Of a stretch of DNA of 46,985 bases, positions 17,729 through 26,794 are shown piece by piece. A program made the translations under genes and the position numbers. The DNA lies in assembly GCA_965657165.1 (NCBI GenBank), contig CBFHNG010000005.1, positions 1 through 46,985 on the forward strand. The letters are read 5' to 3'. Under the pieces are notes generated by a model. It did not search any database. It was given only the letters and a program-made list of their open reading frames with translations, and was not told the origin of the DNA. The stretch comes from UBA3537 sp965657165. GTDB lineage: Bacteria; Bacteroidota; Bacteroidia; Flavobacteriales; Flavobacteriaceae. The first letter of the stretch is position 1. Every line of letters begins with the position of its first letter.

Positions 17729-18883
17729 ATGCACGTTTTCTCTTCTCAATATAAAGTTGGTATTTTAGGCGGTGGACAACTTGGGAAAATGCTCCTCTAC
17801 AACACCAGAAAATTTGATGTATATACATGTGTTTTAGACCCAAATCCTGAAGCACCTTGTAAAATAGCTTGCAACGAATTTTTTGTTGGAGATCTTATGG
17901 ATTTCGATACTGTTTTTGAATTTGGAAAAAAAGTAGATACCCTTACTATTGAAATTGAAAACGTAAATGTAGATGCCCTTAGCGCCCTCGAAAAAGAAGG
18001 CGTAAAGGTTTATCCATCAGCTGAAACCTTGGCTACAATTCAAAACAAAGCAAAACAAAAACTTTTTTATGTAGATCACAATTTACCTACCGCAGATTTT
18101 ACGAGATATGCATACATAGACGAACTCAAAAGAGCTATAGAACACAATGTACAACTCTTACCTTTTGTTTGGAAAAGTGCACAATTTGGCTATGATGGAA
18201 AGGGTGTGAAAATTGTTCGTAGTATTACAGATTTGGATGAACTTCCAAACGCAGAATGTATTGCTGAAACTTTAGTCCCTTTCAAAAAAGAACTTGCCGT
18301 AACGGTGGCAAGAACACCAGATGGAGAGGTCAAGGCCTACCCCGTTGTGGAAATGGAATTTCACCCTGAAGCTAATCAAGTGGAATATGTATTATGCCCT
18401 GCACGAATTTCAGAAAATATTTCAAAAAAAGCCGAGCTTGTTGCCCTAAAAACTGCAGCAGCATTTCATCATGTGGGACTTTTGGCTGTAGAATTATTTC
18501 TTACAGAAAATGATGAAATTCTAATCAATGAAGTGGCTCCAAGACCACATAATTCTGGACATCAGACTATTGAAGCCAGCTACACGTCCCAGTTTGAACA
18601 ACATCTTCGTGCAGTTTTAAATTTACCCCTAGGCGAAACAAAAAATAAAATGAGTGGCGTTATGGTCAATCTTGTTGGTGCGGAGGGGCATCAAGGTGCT
18701 GTAGTTTATGAAAACATAGAAAAGATTTTAAAATTAAATGGTGTTACCCCACACATTTATGGAAAAAAAGAAACGCGCCCTTTTAGAAAAATGGGGCACG
18801 TTACCATTGTTCACCCCGAAATAAATGAGGCACGAGCAATTGCACAACAAGTCAAAGAAACCATCAAAGTAATAAGCAAATAA
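17729..18883 (+). CDS. purK: 5-(carboxyamino)imidazole ribonucleotide synthase
   Basis: A 384-residue ATP-grasp enzyme. The N-terminal domain begins KVGILGGGQLGKMLLYNTRKF, the ATP-grasp core contains VWKSAQFGYDGKGVKIV, and the catalytic end has LINEVAPRPHNSGHQTIEAS. PurK carboxylates aminoimidazole ribonucleotide with ATP and bicarbonate to N5-CAIR in de novo purine synthesis. The purE gene follows after one base, and the two act consecutively, so this is a functional operon. A matched promoter lies upstream. Confidence 0.97.
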   Translation: MHVFSSQYKVGILGGGQLGKMLLYNTRKFDVYTCVLDPNPEAPCKIACNEFFVGDLMDFDTVFEFGKKVDTLTIEIENVNVDALSALEKEGVKVYPSAETLATIQNKAKQKLFYVDHNLPTADFTRYAYIDELKRAIEHNVQLLPFVWKSAQFGYDGKGVKIVRSITDLDELPNAECIAETLVPFKKELAVTVARTPDGEVKAYPVVEMEFHPEANQVEYVLCPARISENISKKAELVALKTAAAFHHVGLLAVELFLTENDEILINEVAPRPHNSGHQTIEASYTSQFEQHLRAVLNLPLGETKNKMSGVMVNLVGAEGHQGAVVYENIEKILKLNGVTPHIYGKKETRPFRKMGHVTIVHPEINEARAIAQQVKETIKVISK

Positions 18884-18884
18884 T

Positions 18885-19370
18885 ATGGCACAAGTAGGAA
18901 TCATTATGGGAAGCGACAGCGATATGCCTGTCATGAAAGAAGCAGTAGAAATACTTAAAAGTTTTGATATTGATATTGAAGTCGATATTGTTTCTGCACA
19001 CCGCACACCAGAGAAATTAATGGAATATGGATCAACCGCACACAAAAGAGGACTAAAAGTGATTATTGCAGGTGCTGGCGGCGCAGCACACCTTCCTGGA
19101 ATGATTGCAGCCATAAGCCCACTTCCTGTGATTGGTGTTCCTGTAAAATCTAGCAACTCAATTGATGGTTGGGATTCTGTGCTTTCAATTTTACAAATGC
19201 CCGGAGGTGTTCCAGTAGCTACTGTGGCGCTAAATGGAGCAAAAAATGCAGGGATTTTGGCCGCACAAATTATAGGAGCTTCAGACAAATGTGTCCTTGA
19301 TAAAATTCAAGTTTACAAACAAGGACTAAAAGTCAAGGTTGAAAAGGCTTCAAAAAATTTAAACTTCTAA
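18885..19370 (+). CDS. purE: N5-carboxyaminoimidazole ribonucleotide mutase
   Basis: The 161-residue class I PurE carries GSDSD (9-13), SAHRTP with the catalytic His39, and the conserved GAGGAAHLPGMIAA and PVKSSNSIDGWDSVLSI segments. It moves the carboxylate of N5-CAIR to carbon 4, giving CAIR, the step after PurK. Only one base separates it from purK. Confidence 0.97.
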   Translation: MAQVGIIMGSDSDMPVMKEAVEILKSFDIDIEVDIVSAHRTPEKLMEYGSTAHKRGLKVIIAGAGGAAHLPGMIAAISPLPVIGVPVKSSNSIDGWDSVLSILQMPGGVPVATVALNGAKNAGILAAQIIGASDKCVLDKIQVYKQGLKVKVEKASKNLNF

Positions 19371-19389
19371 TTCAGAAGAATCGTCTCAC

Positions 19390-21417
19390 ATGAATATTCT
19401 AAACAAGCGTTTTGAAACTCCATATGGAACTGCGCCTTTTTCAAAAATAAATACAACTGATTTTTTACCTGCTTTTAAAACTGCTATAAAAAAAGCTAAA
19501 GTAAATATTATCTCTATTAGTGAAAATAATAATCCACCTACATTCGAAAACACAATTGAAGCATTAGAATTTTCAGGACTTGAATTGGAACGGATTTCAA
19601 GTCTATTTTTTAATCTTAATGCCGCAGAAACCAGCGAAGATATTCAAAAAATTGCTCAAAAAGTTTCTCCGCTCCTATCGGAATTCTCAAATGATGTTGC
19701 CCTAAATGAAGCGCTTTTTAAAAGAATAAAAACTGTTTTTGAACAAAAAAATACTTTAAAATTAACCTCAGAGCAAAAGCAACTTCTAGAAAAAAAATAC
19801 AAGAGCTTTTCAAGAAATGGCGCTTTACTAAATCAAGATGAAAAAGAAAAGTTAAGGGAAATTGATAAATCCCTAAGCAGTTTAAAACTAACTTTTGGTG
19901 AACATCTACTCGCAGAAACGAATCGATATGAACTTCATATTACAGAGGAATCAGACTTAGATGGACTACCAGAAGATGAAAAAGAAGCCGCAAAATTACG
20001 TGCCGAAAAAAAACAAAAAAAGGGCTGGATTATAAGTTTAGATTATCCAAGCTATATCCCCTTTATGACCTATGCCAAAAACCGTAAACTACGCGAAAAA
20101 CTTTCTTGTGCGTTTGGAAAAAAAGGATTTCAGAACGATGAGCTTGATAACCAAAGCATTGTTTTGGATATTGCTAATCTTCGTCAACAACGTGCTGAAC
20201 TTTTAGGGTATAAAACCCATGCCCACTATGTTTTGGAAGAACGTATGGCCAAAACTCCCGAAAAGGTCATTCATTTCTTAAATGATTTACTCGAAAAAGC
20301 AACCCCTTTTGCCAAAAAAGAATTTGAAACTTTAAGTGCTTTTGCTTACAAAAATGATGGTATTGAAGAACTTCAAAAATGGGATAGTGCATATTATTCT
20401 GAGCAACTAAAAAAGCAGCTTTTTGATATTGATGACGCACAATTGAAACCTTATTTTAAATTAGAAAATGTAATTGAAGGTGCTTTTTTGATTGCAAAAA
20501 AACTATTTGGTTTGGAGTTCAAAAAAATAGATAATATTGATACTTATAATGAAGATGTGATGACCTACAAAGTCCTTGATAATAATTCAAATTTTGTAGC
20601 TATTTTTTATGCCGATTTTTTTCCAAGACAAGGCAAAAGAAGTGGTGCCTGGATGACATCTTTTAAATCGCAGTATATTCTGAATGGCACAAATGAAAGA
20701 CCTCATGTTTCAATTGTTTGCAACTTTACAAAACCCACAAAAACAAAACCTTCGCTTCTGACTTTCAGTGAAGTAACAACACTATTTCATGAATTTGGAC
20801 ATGCGCTTCATGGGATGTTGGCCAACACCACCTACCCTAGTCTGTCAGGAACAAGTGTAGCTTGGGATTTTGTGGAACTTCCAAGCCAATTGATGGAAAA
20901 TTGGTGCTACGAAAAAGAAGCCTTGAGCTTATTTGCAAAGCATTATCAAACTGGGGAATTGATTCCAATGGAATGGATTGATAAAATTAAAGCCGCTGGA
21001 AAATTTCAACAGGGAATGCAAACACTTCGTCAACTCAGTTTTGGACTTTTGGATATGAGCTGGCATGGAAAAAACCCTACTTCAATAAAGTGTGTAAAAG
21101 CACATGAGAAAGAAGTGTTTTCGGCAACACAACTGTATCCAGATGTTGCAGAAAATTGTATGTCTACAGCTTTTGCCCATATTTTTCAGGGTGGTTATTC
21201 TTCGGGATATTACAGCTACAAATGGGCCGAAGTTTTGGATGCTGATGCATTTGCCTACTTTAAGAGTAAACATATTTTTGATGCTAAAATTGCCAACAGT
21301 TTAAAACATTATATTTTGAGTCAAGGAGGAACAGAAGACCCTCTTATTTTGTACAAAAAATTTAGAGGAAAAGATGCCAGCAACAAAGCCCTTTTAGAGC
21401 GTGCCGGACTCGTGTAG
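19390..21417 (+). CDS. M3-family zinc metallopeptidase (oligopeptidase A / dipeptidyl carboxypeptidase type)
   Basis: The 675-residue protein is of full family length. The zinc motif HEFGH spans residues 467-471 and the third ligand is Glu496 (DFVELPSQLMENW), the same 25-residue spacing as in other M3 enzymes. There is no signal peptide, so it should degrade short peptides in the cytoplasm. Other family hallmarks are YADFFPRQGKRSGAW and FQGGYSSGYYSYKWAEVLDADAF. It starts 19 bases after purE and may be transcribed with it. The 3' end overlaps the convergent UbiA-like gene by 24 bases. Confidence 0.94.
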   Translation: MNILNKRFETPYGTAPFSKINTTDFLPAFKTAIKKAKVNIISISENNNPPTFENTIEALEFSGLELERISSLFFNLNAAETSEDIQKIAQKVSPLLSEFSNDVALNEALFKRIKTVFEQKNTLKLTSEQKQLLEKKYKSFSRNGALLNQDEKEKLREIDKSLSSLKLTFGEHLLAETNRYELHITEESDLDGLPEDEKEAAKLRAEKKQKKGWIISLDYPSYIPFMTYAKNRKLREKLSCAFGKKGFQNDELDNQSIVLDIANLRQQRAELLGYKTHAHYVLEERMAKTPEKVIHFLNDLLEKATPFAKKEFETLSAFAYKNDGIEELQKWDSAYYSEQLKKQLFDIDDAQLKPYFKLENVIEGAFLIAKKLFGLEFKKIDNIDTYNEDVMTYKVLDNNSNFVAIFYADFFPRQGKRSGAWMTSFKSQYILNGTNERPHVSIVCNFTKPTKTKPSLLTFSEVTTLFHEFGHALHGMLANTTYPSLSGTSVAWDFVELPSQLMENWCYEKEALSLFAKHYQTGELIPMEWIDKIKAAGKFQQGMQTLRQLSFGLLDMSWHGKNPTSIKCVKAHEKEVFSATQLYPDVAENCMSTAFAHIFQGGYSSGYYSYKWAEVLDADAFAYFKSKHIFDAKIANSLKHYILSQGGTEDPLILYKKFRGKDASNKALLERAGLV

Positions 21418-22233
21418 AAGCTCTAAACTGATTGACATCAACCACCAGATGATAGGCAAAGATTCAACCCAAAATGCTGTGAAATAAAATGAGTTTTGAG
21501 GGTGACTTTTAGCGATAAAAACACATAATATCATCAACATTATTGATGTTGAAATAATTTCTGCTCTACTTGTATTATTGTATAATAAAAAGAAAATTAA
21601 TACTAAAATCCCAAAATATGCCAATTTCTTGGTGTTGAATATTCCTATTTTTTGCGGAATTGTAGAGAGCTTTAAATCATCAAAATTCATGTCTCTAATT
21701 TCAAAAGGTAACATAAGAACAAAAATAAAAACAAAGCGTTCTATTCCCCATAAATAATTAAGATCAAAACCCTCCAAACCACCATGTAGCTGTGGCAATA
21801 ATGTGGTTGTAATTGCCCAGACAAAGGCAATAATGTAAATTTTAAGACCACTGATTTTTCTTAAACTCTTACTGGAAATCCACTTTAGTGGCGTTCCATA
21901 AAAAAATGTAATTATCCCAAGAAAAAGTAGACTCCATTGTACATCTGATTTTAGCTGAAAAAAACAAATTGAAAATCCAAAAACACACAATAGGCTTAGT
22001 ATTTGAATCTCTTTAAGTTTTGTAGTAAGCGATCTGTAGTGAAATTTTGCCAAGCCAAAATACTTAACAAAATTATACCCAAAAACAGTGGCAAAAAAAA
22101 GAGTAAACAAAAAGAAAAAATCAACAGGAAAATTTGTTTTTAGAATCGTCAAATGACTGAGTGCCAACACAGAACAGGCCACATGCAAGCTACTGTTGAT
22201 ATAAAATTTAAAAATTCGTTTTAAAAAACCCAC
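21394..22233 (-). CDS. UbiA-like polytopic membrane protein with degenerate Asp motif
   Basis: The 279-residue protein has eight or nine hydrophobic segments and the overall layout of UbiA prenyltransferases. The first Asp-rich motif (NDxxDxxxD in the family) is not recognisable: the region reads FGYNFVKYFGLAKFH. The second region is partly kept (LPFEIRDMNFDDLKLSTIPQKIG). Enzymes of the superfamily transfer prenyl groups using Mg-pyrophosphate bound by both motifs, so this protein may have lost or changed activity. The start is GTG at 22233, four bases after a perfect -7 element. Its 3' end overlaps the M3 peptidase gene on the other strand by 24 bases. Confidence 0.75.
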   Translation of the reverse strand: MGFLKRIFKFYINSSLHVACSVLALSHLTILKTNFPVDFFFLFTLFFATVFGYNFVKYFGLAKFHYRSLTTKLKEIQILSLLCVFGFSICFFQLKSDVQWSLLFLGIITFFYGTPLKWISSKSLRKISGLKIYIIAFVWAITTTLLPQLHGGLEGFDLNYLWGIERFVFIFVLMLPFEIRDMNFDDLKLSTIPQKIGIFNTKKLAYFGILVLIFFLLYNNTSRAEIISTSIMLMILCVFIAKSHPQNSFYFTAFWVESLPIIWWLMSISLELLHESGTL

Positions 22234-22237
22234 AATG

Positions 22238-22245
22238 CAAAAATA
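22238..22245 (-). promoter_or_regulatory. Promoter -7 element of the UbiA-like gene (near-leaderless)
   Basis: The minus strand reads TATTTTTG, a perfect TAnnTTTG match, followed by only four bases before the GTG start. This supports the GTG start and predicts an almost leaderless transcript. No clear -33 element is seen. Confidence 0.55.
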
Positions 22246-22319
22246 ACCAAACTGTTAATAAGCTTAAAAATCGGTTAAAAACTTTAACTTTTTAACAAAA
22301 AAAAGCATGAAAAAAGCCG

Positions 22320-22327
22320 TAATTTTG
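22320..22327 (+). promoter_or_regulatory. Promoter -7 element of gcvP
   Basis: TAATTTTG matches TAnnTTTG perfectly, 26 bases before the gcvP ATG. The upstream -33 region is A-rich without a clear TTG. The short upstream region leaves no room for a tandem glycine riboswitch. Confidence 0.55.
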
Positions 22328-22353
22328 TTTTTTATTTTAATCATCATAAAAGT

Positions 22354-25200
22354 ATGAACCCAGATATTTTTTCGCAAAGACATATTGGTCCAAACTCAGA
22401 TCATTTAAAAGAAATGTTAGATGTAATTGAAGTAGATTCAATTGATGAATTAATTGATCAAACTGTTCCAAGTAATATTAGACTACATACTGATTTAAAT
22501 TTAGATTTACCTCTAAGTGAGCAAGAATTTTTGGAGCATATTCATGCACTTGGCTCTAAAAATAAAGTTTTTAAATCTTACATAGGAATGGGGTATAATC
22601 CATCCAATTTACCTGCAGTTATCCAAAGAAATATTTTAGAAAATCCTGGCTGGTATACCGCATACACACCCTACCAAGCAGAAATTGCTCAAGGACGACT
22701 TGAAGCATTGTTAAACTTTCAAACGATGGTAACGGATTTAACTGGAATGGAACTCGCCAATGCATCTTTACTTGATGAAAGCACTTCTGCGGCTGAGGCC
22801 ATGGCGCTTTTGTTTGCCGTAAGAGAACGTGCTGATGTTAAAGCAGGTGTGGTTAAATTTTTTGTTTCAGAAGATATTTTCCCCCAAACACTTGATGTTC
22901 TAAAAACTCGGGCTGTCCCTATTGGAATTGAGCTTGTGGTTGGAAACCCCGATGAATTTAATTTTGGTTCAAACTATTTTGGAGCACTTGTGCAATATCC
23001 TGGAGCATCTGGTAAAATAATGGATTTAAAATCATTTATTTCAAAAGCCAATTCAAACTCAATTAAAGTTGCCGTTGCGGCAGATATCCTAAGTTTAGTT
23101 ATTCTTGAAGCACCAGGACAACTAGGAGCAGATGTTGTTGTTGGAACATCTCAACGATTTGGAATTCCAATGGGTTATGGTGGTCCTCATGCTGCTTATT
23201 TTGCTACAAAGGAAGCCTACAAACGTCATATTCCAGGACGTATTATTGGGGTTACAAAAGATATGAATGGCGAGCGTGCTCTAAGAATGGCACTACAAAC
23301 TAGAGAGCAGCATATCAAAAGAGATCGTGCAACTTCTAACATATGCACTGCACAAGTTTTATTGGCCGTCATGGCAGGAATGTATGCAGTGTACCATGGT
23401 CCAAAAGGTTTAAAGTATATTGCAAATAAAGTTCATAAAAACGCTGTTCTTTTAGCTAATTCATTGACAAATTCAGGTTTTAAGTTAAGGCATTCATCAT
23501 TTTTTGACACCATACAAATTGAAGTTGATGATGCAAAAAAAATACAAGAAATAGCATTAAAGCATGAGATAAATTTCTTTTATGTAAATACCAAAACCAT
23601 TTCAATTTCTGTCAATGAGACAACAACAAAAAAAGATATTAAAGCTATTCTCCTTGTTTTTTCTGAAGCCTTAAATACAACGCTTACACTCGAAGCGTCA
23701 ACACAAAATAGACTGCCGAATAATCATGTGAGAACATCAGAATTTCTAACAAATTCTGTTTTTAATTCATACCATTCAGAAACTGAATTGATGCGTTATA
23801 TAAAGCGTCTGGAACGCAAAGATTTAGCGCTTAACTTCTCTATGATTCCATTAGGATCATGTACGATGAAACTGAACGCAGCCGTAGAAATGTTGCCTCT
23901 TAGCTGGTCGAATTGGGGAAATATTCATCCTTTTGCTCCTGCAAATCAAGTGGAAGGCTACACAGAAGTTTTATCTACTTTAGAAAAACAGCTTAATGAA
24001 ATCACTGGATTTTCTGGTACATCTCTACAGCCAAATTCTGGTGCTCAAGGTGAATTTGCAGGACTAATGACCATTAGAGCCTATCACAAATCTAGAGGAG
24101 ATCATCACAGAAATATCTGTATTATTCCGTCGTCTGCACACGGAACAAACCCTGCGAGTGCTGTAATGGCAGGCATGAAAGTTATTGTTACAAAATCATC
24201 TGAAAATGGAAATATAGACGTTGAGGATTTGCGCGAAAAAGCAACAATACATAAAGAAAATCTAGCAGCTCTAATGGTGACTTACCCCTCTACACATGGC
24301 GTCTACGAGTCCGAAATAAAAGAAATTACTCAAATCATTCATGACAATGGCGGACAAGTATATATGGACGGTGCTAACATGAATGCTCAAGTTGGACTTA
24401 CAAATCCTGGGAAAATTGGTGCTGACGTTTGTCACCTGAATTTGCATAAAACTTTTGCCATCCCACATGGTGGTGGTGGACCTGGTGTTGGGCCAATTTG
24501 TGTTGCCGAACAACTTACTCCCTTTCTTCCTGGAAATCCAATAATTGAAACAGGCGGAACTCAATCCATTACATCAATTTCTGGAGCACCTTTTGGATCG
24601 GCACTTGCGTGTTTGATTTCATATGGATACATCAAAATGCTAGGCGCCGAGGGTCTAACGCAAGCTACCAAAGTTGCTATTTTAAATGCAAATTACATTA
24701 AGGAGCGGCTCGAAGGACATTATCAAACACTCTATACTGGCGAACAAGGTCGAGCAGCACACGAAATGATTATTGATTGCAGAGCATTTAAAACAAATGG
24801 CATTGAAGTTACAGACATTGCAAAACGATTGATGGATTATGGATTTCATGCGCCTACAGTTTCATTTCCAGTTGCTGGTACAATGATGATTGAACCTACC
24901 GAAAGCGAAAGTAAAGCAGAAATGGATCGTTTTTGTGATGCAATGATTTCTATTCGACAAGAAATCGAAGATGCAAGTAAATCTGACACCAATAACCCTT
25001 TAAAAAATGCTCCACACACCCAAGAAATGGTGTGTCACGATCAATGGGATTATCCATACAGTAGAGCTACAGCCGCTTTTCCGCTATCGTATATTAAAGA
25101 AAATAAATTTTGGCCATCTGTACGTCGTGTAGATGATGCCTATGGAGATCGAAATTTAATCTGTACATGTGCCCCAATTGATGAATACGCCGAAGTATAA
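22354..25200 (+). CDS. gcvP: Glycine dehydrogenase (aminomethyl-transferring), P protein
   Basis: The 948-residue single-chain P protein contains both halves of the alpha2-type enzyme. The N-terminal half begins FSQRHIGPNSDHLKEML and includes YTPYQAEIAQGRLEALLNFQ. The C-terminal half holds the PLP site, with Lys699 in HLNLHKTFAIPHGGGGPG. The enzyme decarboxylates glycine and passes the aminomethyl group to lipoylated GcvH. The other glycine-cleavage genes are not in this window, so the system is dispersed. The downstream KAS III gene starts 13 bases after the stop. Confidence 0.98.
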   Translation: MNPDIFSQRHIGPNSDHLKEMLDVIEVDSIDELIDQTVPSNIRLHTDLNLDLPLSEQEFLEHIHALGSKNKVFKSYIGMGYNPSNLPAVIQRNILENPGWYTAYTPYQAEIAQGRLEALLNFQTMVTDLTGMELANASLLDESTSAAEAMALLFAVRERADVKAGVVKFFVSEDIFPQTLDVLKTRAVPIGIELVVGNPDEFNFGSNYFGALVQYPGASGKIMDLKSFISKANSNSIKVAVAADILSLVILEAPGQLGADVVVGTSQRFGIPMGYGGPHAAYFATKEAYKRHIPGRIIGVTKDMNGERALRMALQTREQHIKRDRATSNICTAQVLLAVMAGMYAVYHGPKGLKYIANKVHKNAVLLANSLTNSGFKLRHSSFFDTIQIEVDDAKKIQEIALKHEINFFYVNTKTISISVNETTTKKDIKAILLVFSEALNTTLTLEASTQNRLPNNHVRTSEFLTNSVFNSYHSETELMRYIKRLERKDLALNFSMIPLGSCTMKLNAAVEMLPLSWSNWGNIHPFAPANQVEGYTEVLSTLEKQLNEITGFSGTSLQPNSGAQGEFAGLMTIRAYHKSRGDHHRNICIIPSSAHGTNPASAVMAGMKVIVTKSSENGNIDVEDLREKATIHKENLAALMVTYPSTHGVYESEIKEITQIIHDNGGQVYMDGANMNAQVGLTNPGKIGADVCHLNLHKTFAIPHGGGGPGVGPICVAEQLTPFLPGNPIIETGGTQSITSISGAPFGSALACLISYGYIKMLGAEGLTQATKVAILNANYIKERLEGHYQTLYTGEQGRAAHEMIIDCRAFKTNGIEVTDIAKRLMDYGFHAPTVSFPVAGTMMIEPTESESKAEMDRFCDAMISIRQEIEDASKSDTNNPLKNAPHTQEMVCHDQWDYPYSRATAAFPLSYIKENKFWPSVRRVDDAYGDRNLICTCAPIDEYAEV

Positions 25201-25213
25201 CTAAAACCAAAAA

Positions 25214-26272
25214 ATGAGTATTCGAATTACGGGAACAGGAAGCTATATTCCTGAATTAATCCAAAAAAACAACGATTTTCAAGATCGGGAATTCTATACT
25301 ATTGAAGGCGAAGCAATAGACACACCAACGGATGTCGTTGTTGAAAAGTTTAAAGCTATTACTGGCATTTCTGAAAGGCGTTATGCCAATGAAAACCTCA
25401 CCGCTTCAGATCTAGGAGCTTTTGCAGCAGAAAAAGCACTTTCCGATGCTAAAATTGACCCTGAAACATTAGATTACATTATTTGTGCTCACAACTTTGG
25501 TGATGTTAAACACAGCGCCATACAAAGTGATATTCTTCCATGTTTAGCTGCAAGAATTAAACATCTTTTAAAAATAAAAAACCCAAAATGTGTAGCTTAT
25601 GATATCCTTTTTGGATGTCCGGGTTGGGTAGAAGGTGTTGTTCAAGCACAAGCATTCATCAAAGCTGGAATGGCAAAACGCTGTTTGGTTATTGGAACAG
25701 AAACACTATCTAGGGTTGTTGACCCTTTTGATCGCGACTCTATGATTTATGCCGATGGTGCAGGAGCAACAATAGTTGAAGCTTCTGAGGAAGATGGAGG
25801 AATTATTTCACACGAGTCTGCATCATACACTCATGATGAAGTCTATCATTTGTTTTTTGGGAACTCCAACGATAAAACGAAAGACGAAGATGTACGCTAT
25901 ATCAAAATGTATGGAAGAAAAATATATGAATTTGCCCTGAATAATGTACCAGCGGCACTAAAAAATTGCCTCGATAAAAGTGGCTATACCATACACGATG
26001 TGAAGAAAATTCTCATTCATCAAGCGAACGAAAAAATGGATGAAGCCATCGTAAAACGTTTTTATAGACTATACAAAACTCCTGTGCCAGAGGGAATCAT
26101 GCCCATGACCATACACAAACTTGGCAACAGCTCTGTAGCTACAGTTCCAACACTATTTGACCTCATTCGAAAAGGGGAAGTTAATGATCATAATCTCAAT
26201 AAGGGCGATATTATTATATTTGCAAGCGTAGGCGCTGGTATGCACATCAACGCAATTGTTTATAAATATTGA
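25214..26272 (+). CDS. 3-oxoacyl-ACP synthase III family protein (thiolase fold)
   Basis: The 352-residue protein keeps the KAS III triad: Cys135 (DILFGCPGWVEG), His269 (ILIHQANEK) and Asn305 (HKLGNSSVATVP). FabH starts fatty-acid chains by condensing acyl-CoA with malonyl-ACP, but the family also includes enzymes that make unusual or branched acyl chains, aryl-polyene precursors and other products. The sequence between Cys and His (HESASYTHDEVYHLFFGN) does not point to classical FabH, so the substrate is left open. The methyltransferase start directly abuts the stop (TGAATG), implying co-translation with it and the glycosyltransferase. Confidence 0.88.
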   Translation: MSIRITGTGSYIPELIQKNNDFQDREFYTIEGEAIDTPTDVVVEKFKAITGISERRYANENLTASDLGAFAAEKALSDAKIDPETLDYIICAHNFGDVKHSAIQSDILPCLAARIKHLLKIKNPKCVAYDILFGCPGWVEGVVQAQAFIKAGMAKRCLVIGTETLSRVVDPFDRDSMIYADGAGATIVEASEEDGGIISHESASYTHDEVYHLFFGNSNDKTKDEDVRYIKMYGRKIYEFALNNVPAALKNCLDKSGYTIHDVKKILIHQANEKMDEAIVKRFYRLYKTPVPEGIMPMTIHKLGNSSVATVPTLFDLIRKGEVNDHNLNKGDIIIFASVGAGMHINAIVYKY

Positions 26273-26794
26273 ATGTACGAAAACAACTTTCCAACAAGAC
26301 GCTATAAATTAACGCTAGACTTTATCAAAAAGCACATTAGCAAAAAAGAGAAAATTCTTGATTTGGGTGTTGAAAACCCACTTTCTGATTTATTAAAATC
26401 AAGCGGTTATACCGTTACAAACACAAATGGTGAAGATCTTGATTTGGATTATTCTTCCATTCAAAGCAGTAAGGCAGATGTTGTTACAGCCTTTGAAATT
26501 TTTGAACATCTCGTTTCACCTTTTGTTGTTTTAAAGGAAATAAAAGCCAACAAACTCGTTGCAAGCGTACCTTTAAAACTTTGGTTTTCAAATGCTTATA
26601 AGAGTAAAAATGATATGCGCGATCGCCACTTTCATGAATTTGAAGACTGGCAGTTTGATTGGTTACTAGAAAAAGCGGGGTGGACAATTATTTCTAGAGA
26701 AAAATGGACTAATCCGACAAAAAAAATAGGAATTCGCCCTCTTTTAAGGCTTTTTACAAAGAGGTTTTATATCGTTTACGCTGAAAGAAAGTGA
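26273..26794 (+). CDS. Putative class I SAM-dependent methyltransferase (short, degenerate motif I)
   Basis: The 173-residue protein has the outline of a small methyltransferase: ILDLGVENPLSDLLKSSGY (motif I position), an acidic strand end (GEDLDLDY), ADVVTAFEIFEHLVSP (motif II-like) and HFHEFEDWQFDWLLEKAGW. The glycine-rich LDxGxGxG of motif I is replaced by LDLGVENP, so SAM binding is weaker or different. It starts right at the KAS III stop and overlaps the glycosyltransferase start by four bases (GTGA), a tight three-gene unit. The acceptor is unknown, and loss of activity is a possible alternative. Confidence 0.75.
   Translation: MYENNFPTRRYKLTLDFIKKHISKKEKILDLGVENPLSDLLKSSGYTVTNTNGEDLDLDYSSIQSSKADVVTAFEIFEHLVSPFVVLKEIKANKLVASVPLKLWFSNAYKSKNDMRDRHFHEFEDWQFDWLLEKAGWTIISREKWTNPTKKIGIRPLLRLFTKRFYIVYAERK

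Noticed and set aside
22234..22353. Glycine riboswitch upstream of gcvP
   Set aside because: Only 120 bases separate the genes, they are A/T-rich, contain promoter-like elements and no paired G-rich aptamer pattern.
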